Positions 42,798 through 64,000 of a stretch of 64,000 nt of DNA are shown in pieces. The notes beneath the pieces were generated by a model, which saw only the letters and a list, made by a program, of their open reading frames with translations, had not been told where the DNA came from and ran no database searches. Positions within the stretch are counted from its first letter, which is position 1; each line of letters begins with the position of its first letter. Source of the DNA: Hypomesus transpacificus (taxonomy: Eukaryota > Chordata > Actinopteri > Osmeriformes > Osmeridae); assembly GCF_021917145.1 (NCBI RefSeq), contig NC_061068.1, forward strand, positions 577,350 to 641,349, written 5' to 3'. Both the position numbers and the translations under genes were made by a program.

Positions 42798-45700
42798 TCA
42801 CTCCGTCACAGTCTCAGCGCTCGTCTCCGTCACAGTCTCAGCGCTCGTCTCCTTCACAGTCTCAGCGCTCGTCTCCTTCACAGTCTCAGTCTTAGTTTCC
42901 GTTCTTGTTTGAACTGTCACGATACTAGATGACGGTCTCTCTTCCTCCTCCTCCTCCTCCTCCTGCTGCTCCTCCTCCTCCAGCTCCAGGTCAGCTGTTG
43001 CATCCTGGTACTGCTGGTATTCGGCCACAAGGTCATTGAGGTTATGCTCCGCCTCCGTGAACTCCATCTCGTCCATGCCCTCGCCCGTGTACCAGTGGAG
43101 GAAGGCCTTGCGGCGGAACATGAGGGTGAACTGCTCCCCGATGCGGCGGAAAATCTCCTGAATGGCCGTGTTGTTGCCGATGAAGGTGGCGGCCATCTTG
43201 AGGCCTCGGGGAGGGATGTCACACACGGCCACCTTGACGTTGTGCGGGATCCAGTCCACGAAGTAGCTGCTGTTCTTCTGCTGCACGGCCAGCATCTGCT
43301 CGTCTACCTCTTTGGTGGACATGGCCCCGCGGAACATCCCCGCCACGGTGAGGTAGCGCCCCCTCCTGGGGTCGCAGGCCGTCATCATGTTGCGGGGGTC
43401 GAACATCTGCTGTGTGAGCTCGGGCACGGTGAGGGCTCGGTACTGCTGGCTCCCTCTGGCGGTAAGCGGGGCGAAGCCCGGCATGAAGAAGTGCAGGCGG
43501 GGAAAGGGTACCATGTTGACGGCCAGCTTGCGGAGGTCGGCGTTGAGCTGTCCGGGGAAGCGCAGGGAGGTGGTGACCCCGCTCATGGTCAGGGACACAA
43601 GGTGGTTGAGGTCTCCGTAGGTGGGCGTGGTCAGTTTGAGCGTTCGGAAGCAGATGTCGTAGAGTGCCTCGTTGTCGATGCAGAAGGTCTCGTCCGTGCT
43701 CTCGATGAGCTGGTGCACGGAGAGGGTGGCGTTGTAGGGCTCCACCACAGTGTCTGACACCTGTGGAGGGGAGGGGAGAGGGGAGAGGGAGAGGGAGAGG
43801 GAGAGGGAGAGGGAGAGGGAGAGGGAGAGGGAGAGGGAGAGGGAGAGGGAGAGGGAGAGGGAGAGGGAGAGGGAGAGGGAGAGGGAGAGGGAGAGGGAGA
43901 TCAAAGAGGGGAAAGGGAGGGGAGGAGGGGAGGAGAGAGGGGAAGGGGAGGAAAGGGGAGGGGCGGGGGAAAAGGACAGGGGAGGGTAAAAAGTGAAATA
44001 GGGTAAAGTCCACACAGGTACCTTTAGTATGCTACAGTACAGCACAGTACACTGTTAGAAAAGTACACATTAGTCACCTTTACGGGAGGGAGGTTAGTAT
44101 AGTACACACCTTGGGGGAGGGCATGACACTGAATGTGTTCATGATGCGGTCAGGGTACTCCTCTCTGATCTTGTTGATGAGGAGGGTGCCCATGCCTGAG
44201 CCGGTGCCTCCGCCCAGGGAGTGGACCAATTGGAACCCCTGCAGACAGTCGCAGCCCTCGCTTTCGCTACGGACGCGGTCCATCACCTGCTCCACCAGCT
44301 CTGCACCCTCCGTGTAGTGACCCTTAGCCCAGTTGTTTCCTGCCCCGGAGTTTCCTGAACACCCCCCCCCCCCCCCCACACACACACACACACACACATA
44401 CAAATACAGACACACACACACATCCATACACACACAGACACGCAAAATAACCATTTCTGGGTGTAGCTCAGAGGTGGGGTATTTAAATGTAGATAAAGAT
44501 GTTGCAAGTTCAAATCCTATTCCTGTATGTTGCTAAAAGAAAGAGTGACTATAGACAGTGGCTATAGACTGTGACTATAGACAAAGACTAGAGACAGTGA
44601 CCATAGACAGAGACTATAAACTGAGACGATAAACGGAGGATATTGGGACAGGTGTCTCTCACCGTGGATGAAGTTGTCGGGTCTAAAGAGCTTTCCGATC
44701 CTGCTGCCTCTTACACTGTCCATGGTGCCAGGCTCCAGATCAATGAGCAGAGATCTGGGGACATACTTACCCCCTGGGGGCAGAAACACACCCCTGAGAC
44801 ACACGCATAAGATACACACCTGACACACACACCTGACACACACACACACTTGAGACACACACACACCTGAGACAAACACACACACACCTGAGACACACAC
44901 CTGAGATACACACCTGAGATACACACCTGACACACACCTGACACACACACACACACTTGAGACACACACACACCTGACACACACACACCTGAGACACGTA
45001 CCCTGTGCCTCGTTGAAGTAAACATTGAGGCGCTCCAGCTGGAGGACGTTGTCGCCCTCGTAGTTCCCTGTGGCGTTGATCCCATGTTCCTCACTGATCA
45101 CCTCCCAAAACTACACGCACACACACACACAACACACAGACAAAGGGAACACCGTTACGAAGTGACCGAACACACAGAAACGTACTCACTAGGTCTATCC
45201 AGAAGCACACAAACACAGTACAGCCACGTGGAGCCCAGACTCCCCGGGGTACAGTACAGCCAGCGAAAAGACCCACAGAGATTCCTCCATCCCGTATGGC
45301 TCCACAACCGCCCATCTCTAGTTAGCCAGAAGTGTTGGTCATTCATGGAAGATGCTCTGGTTGATAACCCAGCCAGCCTGTCTGTCTCTCAAGGTCCCCC
45401 TCTTCTCAGTACTCATTGTGGTGATGCAGTTCAATACAGTATATCTCATTCTGTTTCTTTGGCTGGCATTGTGGAAGTCATGATAAACCCACGTCCCACC
45501 CATGCCAGTCTTGCACTTATCTTTCAGCAACGAACATACGCAGGGAAACACCCTCTGCCACTCACAACTGTCAGGGTAGAAGTGTCAAGTCACAGCCCAA
45601 TACATGAACCATATTAGGAGTGAAGTGAACATACAACCTATTATGTTTAAGGAAATACTGAATATTTTGTCGATAGATATGAAGTAAATTCTCTGTGTGT

Positions 45701-46071
45701 CAGGACTTGAGTTTGTCAGGTTTGGGTCATCGGGGTTGTTTAAACACCTCTCCATGTGGTTACTACCTCCTTGGGTGTTGTTCTTCACAGTAAATGACAA
45801 CAACAAACACCCTGTTCCTCTATCATCATGCATTAGGATGATCACACATCTACAAGTGTTCGGAACTATTTTCTCCAGAATTCCCAACAAGAGAATTCCA
45901 TGTTCTAGAGCATCCTGCCCTGATATCAACCCACCAAGAGTGGACTCAATAAATCCAGACAAATCACATTTGTAACACAGGAAGAAAATAGTAACGGATC
46001 TACGATTTGATTACCTTGGAGCCGATTTGATTCCCACACTGTCCGATCTGCAGATGTACGATCTCTCTCAT
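42798..46071 (-). CDS. tubb1: Tubulin beta-1 (beta tubulin with extended C-terminal tail)
   Basis: Beta subunit of the microtubule dimer; binds and hydrolyses GTP. In mammals TUBB1 is specific to the megakaryocyte/platelet lineage, and fish thrombocytes would be the counterpart. Five coding exons with consistent phases: 46071-46015, 45110-45002, 44773-44663, 44354-44110, 43760-42798; product 494 aa against about 450 normally. Visible: autoregulatory MREI start, the [12 protein letters not shown] loop (about 140), [20 protein letters not shown] and [19 protein letters not shown]. Differences from the usual protein are an intron after PSPK, inside what is normally one large last exon, and a tail of about 65 residues. 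That tail is a glutamate-rich stretch followed by repeats of ETVKETSA. The tubb1 name rests on neighbours (prelid3b, gnas) and on divergence from the ubiquitous isotypes (for example [18 protein letters not shown]). Confidence 0.9.
42802..42899. repeat. tubb1: 24-bp coding minisatellite in tubb1
   Basis: About four copies of a 24-bp unit (plus strand TCACAGTCTCAGCGCTCGTC plus four bases) encode the ETV(K/T)ETSA repeats that end the protein. Length is a multiple of three, so copy-number change would keep frame. Confidence 0.9.
43761..44109 (-). other. tubb1: Unexpected intron inside tubb1 last exon
   Basis: Donor CCCAAG/GTGTGT and acceptor CCCTCCACAG/GTGTCA; removal joins PSPK to [10 protein letters not shown] exactly as in intronless beta tubulins (phase 0). 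The 349-bp insert is largely GAGAGG hexamers on the plus strand and has stop codons in frame beyond the repeat-opened part. It is an intron, not coding. Confidence 0.85.
43771..43900. repeat. (GAGAGG)n hexamer array
   Basis: About 18-20 perfect hexamers in the extra tubb1 intron. On the sense strand of tubb1 this is (CCTCTC)n and forms the polypyrimidine tract before the acceptor. Confidence 0.95.
44458..44535 (+). mobile_element. Degenerate tRNA-like SINE head
   Basis: GGGTGTAGCTCAGAGGTGGG (A-box-like) and GCAAGTTCAAATCCTATT (B-box-like), about 70 bp, inside a tubb1 intron and antisense to the gene. Too degenerate for a functional tRNA. Confidence 0.5.
44790..44998. repeat. CA-based minisatellite in tubb1 intron 2
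   Basis: (CA)n blocks punctuated by ACCTGA or ACTTGAGA spacers. It nearly fills the intron between exons 2 and 3. Confidence 0.85.
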
Positions 46072-46180
46072 GGTGGTCCAGATGACGGCCTCTCCAGCCT
46101 TCTCTCTGCCCTGCCCTCTGCACCCTCCTCGCTTAAATACCAGGGCAGCTCTGATGACATCACTGATGATGTCACCCAGA
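46072..46180 (-). promoter_or_regulatory. tubb1: Compact tubb1 core promoter
   Basis: On the minus strand, in order: a perfect inverted repeat TGACATCACTGATGATGTCA (46174-46155), then a TATA-like GTATTTAAGC (46140-46131), then the ATG at 46071 in good context (CCACCATGA). The two half-sites are bZIP/CRE-like octamers. A TATA at this spacing would start transcription near 46105, giving a 5' leader of about 35 nt. Mammalian TUBB1 is a known target of the bZIP factor NF-E2; a similar input here is inference. Confidence 0.5.
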
Positions 46181-47430
46181 CCCCACTACGCTGTGACACT
46201 CACACAGTCTGGGATAACTCCTTCTGTTATCCACAGAACAACATTGTTTAACTACACACTGTGTGTTGCATTGTATATATGAAAAGTATTGTACTCAATT
46301 CATAACTGTAGGTTATATTGGTTTTATGGTTGTATTGTAGGTTGTTTCTCCTGTCGTATAAAATGTGTCTTGTGACGATTTCCACAGACACAAGTGGGAT
46401 AACTTCCAGAAATATACAAACTACAAATAATTGAAGTAACTCAATACAACTTACCAGACTAAACCCAAAGCAGCCTACACACAAGCACCTTAATCCAACA
46501 GTTCACATACCATTCACACAGCAGAAGCTTTTATCCAAAGCTACATTCAAACAGCACACAGGAAGTACAGCAGGAAGTGAACGGGACTGTCACAGCGCAG
46601 GAGCTAAACGAACACCCTTTTTTCCAAATAAGCCTTTTTCCCTGAAGAGGACCGGGGTGGAGAGCAGGACAGGATGTGTGTAGAGACTCTGTGGTGTGTG
46701 TCTCTGGTTGGGTCCAGATAAGAGACGCAGCAGCTGAGAGCTGCTTGTATCTGCGGGCCGCAGACACCAGACAGGCGGCAGACAGACAGGCAGACAGAAA
46801 GACACAAACAGGCAAACAGACACAGACAGGCAGACAGACAAACAGACACACACACAGACAGGCAGCAGACAGACAGGCACAGACAGACACACTGACGGGC
46901 GGCAGACAGACAGACAGACAGACAGACAGGCAGACAGACAGAAAGACAGAGACAGGCAGACAGGCAGACACAGACAAGCAAACAGACAGACACAGCCAGG
47001 CAGACAGACAGACAGACACACAGACAGGCGGCAGACAGACAGACACACAGACAGGCGGCAGACAGACAATCAAACAGACAGACACAGACAGACAGACAGA
47101 CAGACGGAAGCCCTCAATGTTTTCTCAAAAGCCCTGAATCTTTTAGGTTAAAAATTAGGTTGCCATTTTCGGGTCGCTATAATTTTTGTAGTCTATTATA
47201 ATTCTCAGCATCGCAAGATTTTTGTTTTGGAAATATAACTAACAATTTACAAAACAAAGCGGGTCATCTGTTGCAAAACTAGGTCTTTTTGACAGCTGCA
47301 TCAAAATCATCAAGCTATCCGCAATATCCTATATTAACTGTTAGTCGTGGCGGTAATACCTTCGCTACACCTGAAAAGAAGGGCCTGAGGAGATGGTCCT
47401 GCAATTGGACTCTGTTGGAGAAAGGAGGAG
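46181..47430. other. tubb1-gnas intergenic, proximal part
   Basis: AT-rich unique sequence, then an L2-type SINE tail fragment at about 46519-46556 (AGAAGCTTTTATCCAAAGCT) and a CAGACAGA/GGCAGACA tetranucleotide-type array at about 46765-47105. I see no gene. Confidence 0.55.
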
Positions 47431-47435
47431 CGGGG

Positions 47436-48040
47436 AGAGGGACAACAGGGGAGAGGGACACCAGGGGAGAGGGACACCAGGGGAGAGGGACAACAGGGGA
47501 GAGGGACAACAGGGGAGAGGGACACCAGGGGAGAGGGACAACAGAGGAGAGGGACAACAGGGGAGAGGGACAACAGGGGAGAGGGACACCAGGGGAGAGG
47601 GACACCAGGGGAGAGGGACACCAGGGGAGAGGGACAACAGGGGAGAGGGACAACAGGGGAGAGGGACACCAGGGGAGAGGGACAACAGAGGAGAGGGACA
47701 ACAGGGGAGAGGGACAACAGGGGAGAGGGACAACAGGGGAGAGGGACAACAGAGGAGAGGGACAACAGAGGAGAGGGACAACAGAGGAGAGGGACAACAG
47801 GGGAGAGGGACACCAGGGGAGAGGGACAACAGAGGAGAGGGACAACAGGGGAGAGGGACACCAGGGGAGAGGGACAACAGAGGAGAGGGACAACAGAGGA
47901 GAGGGACAACAGAGGAGAGGGACAACAGGGGAGAGGGACAACAGGGGAGAGGGACACCAGGGGAGAGGGACAACAGAGGAGAGGGACAACAGGGGAGAGG
48001 GACAACAGAGGAGAGGGACAACAGGGGAGAGGGACAACAG
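47436..48040. repeat. 16-bp minisatellite, about 38 copies
   Basis: Tandem GAGAGGGACAACAGGG units with CACC for CAAC and AGAGG for GGGAG variants. The purine-rich strand is the plus strand. No stop occurs in several frames on either strand, which gives five long spurious reading frames of 225-253 codons with a 16-residue period. Confidence 0.95.
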
Positions 48041-48366
48041 AGAATCCTAAAACAGAGCATATCAAATTAGAGCAGAGCAGACTACAATAGAGTACAGTAG
48101 AGTAGGGTCCTCATCAAGTACTCATCAATGATGAGCCTTTTTTTGTGATAAATAGTTTCTTTAGAAAAAGAAAAATTCACACTTACAATGAAAGGAGAAA
48201 CTTTGGTGAAAACTGTTCTTTCATTCTTTAGAAACTTTTTTTTCCAAAACTTTTTATTCATACTTACAGTGAAAGGAGGAAAGGAGAGAACAGATAATCC
48301 TACAACAGAGCATATCAAATTAGAGCAGAGCAGAGTACAATAGAGTACAGTAGAGTACAGTAGGGC
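48028..48366. repeat. Pair of about 75-bp direct repeats
   Basis: Both copies (about 48028-48110 and 48289-48366) contain GAGCATATCAAATTAGAGCA and ACAATAGAGTACAGTAGAGT. Between them lies about 175 bp of AT-rich sequence that itself has two ACTTACA(A/G)TGAAAGGA copies. Origin unknown. Confidence 0.75.
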
Positions 48367-48802
48367 TGGCCATAGGGTTTTGGGGGCCCTAAACAGAAAT
48401 AGTGTATGGGGCCCATTGATTGGCAAAAGTTCTGTAATCACAATTCAAGATAGTCATGATGTTTATCTAGTTAAATGGCACTTTACAGTATCAGATGTAC
48501 CTCAACTATGAGAGTTGGGAACACAATGAAAAGTAAAGATCAGCTGTTTTTAGGGCTTGATTTAGGATTTAAAAGAGATTCTTTGGGGTCTATCTCTGCT
48601 AACTGTCATTGTTTACATGATCAGTCCACTATGATGGAGAAACGAACAGCACAGCTATCTGGGTGACAGTCTTGTGCTCATGAGTGACTAAATACTGCCT
48701 CCTTCTGGTGGTTGAACATGAGACCCTTGGAACTGAACATACCCCGAAGCATTTTATTGAAGCTGGAATATTAATATGTCTGTCTTCCTTACACTTGAGA
48801 AT

Positions 48803-48841
<39 letters not shown>

Positions 48842-49859
48842 ATTGATGAGGTCCAGTATGAAGTAGTCTAGTATATCATAGTCTGGATGGTCACTCTGTG
48901 ACACTGTGTATGACTGCATATCACTACAGCACTGGGGTTGTGGAAGGTGGGGTATAGAGATCTAAGATGGTGGGTAGGGTGGAGATCTAAGATGGTGGGT
49001 ATGGGCGTGGTGACAATCCAAGAAAGTATTAAAACATCCCTCCATATAACCGGTTGCACTAGATGTGATGTATAGACATCCAGGCGTGACATCACTGGAG
49101 AAACAACTGTGTCATCCCAGCTAGACTAGGCCCAGACTGAGGAGAGTTAGAATGGGAGTTTAGTAAGAAACATCTTTCAGTCAGAACAAAGAATATAGCT
49201 GCATCTAATATTACACCAGTATGACCCAGCTCTAGATCCAGTGTTATGGAGGTACAGTCTGGCCCAGTCTGCTGACACATGTAGACTTACCCATATAGAC
49301 CAAAGACCTCTCTCATAACTTAGCCCTGCCTAGAGATATAGACCTCTCTCATAACTTAGCCCTGTCTAGAGATATAGACCTCTCTCCTAACCTAGACCTG
49401 TCTAGAGATATAGACCTGTCTCCTAACCCATCCCTGTCTAGAGATATAGACCTGTCTCCTAACCCAGCCCTGTCTAGAGATATAGACCTCTCTACACGGA
49501 AACACAAGCCTTATGTTACCTTTTGTCCTCCACAATACCTCAAAGTCTTAGAAGTCTGGACATGGGTGTGTGTATGTGTCTAGAGTTTGTGTGTGTGTGT
49601 GTAGAGTGTGTGTGTGTGTGTGTGTGCGTGTGTTTGGGCTAGATTCCAATGTCAAGTCCCCTGTTTGTGAGATCGCAAAGCCTAGCGATTTTATTTTATT
49701 TGTAAAATCATCCGACTGTCTTCTGCTGTTTGAACACATTTTGTGGATATAAGTACTGTAACTAAATAGTAAATGACTGATTGCCAAGACTGATATGACA
49801 ACAAAGTTCTGTATGCTTTCTAAAACTTCACTTAATCATACTTGTTAGCGTCTAGTTTA
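48367..49859. other. tubb1-gnas intergenic, distal part
   Basis: Unique sequence with a 34-nt poly-G run (48806-48839), a tandem block at 49310-49495 and (TG)n at about 49585-49632. No exon recognised. Confidence 0.5.
49310..49495. repeat. 36-bp minisatellite, about 5 copies
   Basis: Tandem units containing GAGATATAGACCTGTCTCCT and AACCCAGCCCTGTCT, with TCATAACTTAG variants in the first copies. Confidence 0.85.

Positions 49860-64000
<14,141 letters not shown>

Noticed and set aside
43044..43757. 237-codon plus-strand frame opposite tubb1
   Set aside because: Shadow of the GC-rich tubb1 last exon; no recognisable domain, whereas the minus strand is clear beta-tubulin.
47289..48070. Five open frames of 225-253 codons on both strands
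   Set aside because: All are readings of one 16-bp minisatellite; the 16-residue period and openness on both strands mark them as artefacts.

Overview
This is nuclear DNA from a vertebrate, almost certainly a ray-finned (teleost) fish. It carries intron-containing vertebrate genes with compact introns, dense CA/GA/CTGT microsatellites and minisatellites, and tRNA-derived SINEs with the fish-type 3' tail (ending like GTCTGCTAAATGA). A run of 100 N marks an assembly gap. There are no bacterial operons, CRISPR arrays or prophages.

Layout. About 1-18.1 kb is gene-poor and crowded with simple repeats; I can support no gene there, only one weak candidate exon. About 18.1-24.6 kb is unique, AT-rich sequence leading into slc32a1 (24671-27393, +, two coding exons), the vesicular GABA/glycine transporter. 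Three genes then lie in tandem on the minus strand: aurka (30444-33326, Aurora kinase A), prelid3b (36434-40684, mitochondrial intermembrane-space lipid carrier) and tubb1 (42798-46071, beta-1-type tubulin). About 5 kb past the tubb1 start, gnas (51190-63775, +, first nine coding exons; the gene runs off the window) encodes the stimulatory G protein alpha subunit. tubb1 and gnas are therefore head-to-head. The human orthologues of all five genes are on 20q, so this is a rearranged but recognisable 20q-syntenic block. The genes share ancestry of position rather than a pathway.

All coding exons were assembled by hand using GT-AG sites and phase bookkeeping. Protein lengths obtained: Slc32a1 527 aa, Aurka 455 aa, Prelid3b 193 aa, Tubb1 494 aa, and Gnas at least 264 aa (partial).

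The most noteworthy observations are: (i) a near-perfect 424-bp palindrome at 22190-22613, probably a foldback/MITE-like element; (ii) an apparent extra phase-0 intron in what is normally the single large last exon of beta-tubulin genes; (iii) a Tubb1 C-terminal tail lengthened to about 65 residues by an in-frame 24-bp tandem repeat; (iv) a 15-residue tandem repeat in the Aurora A N-terminus and Aurora-B-like residues at its ATP-site hinge; (v) a compact tubb1 promoter with a perfect bZIP-type inverted repeat next to a TATA-like box; (vi) a SINE inserted into a minisatellite with visible target-site duplications. I found no unknown multi-gene system.
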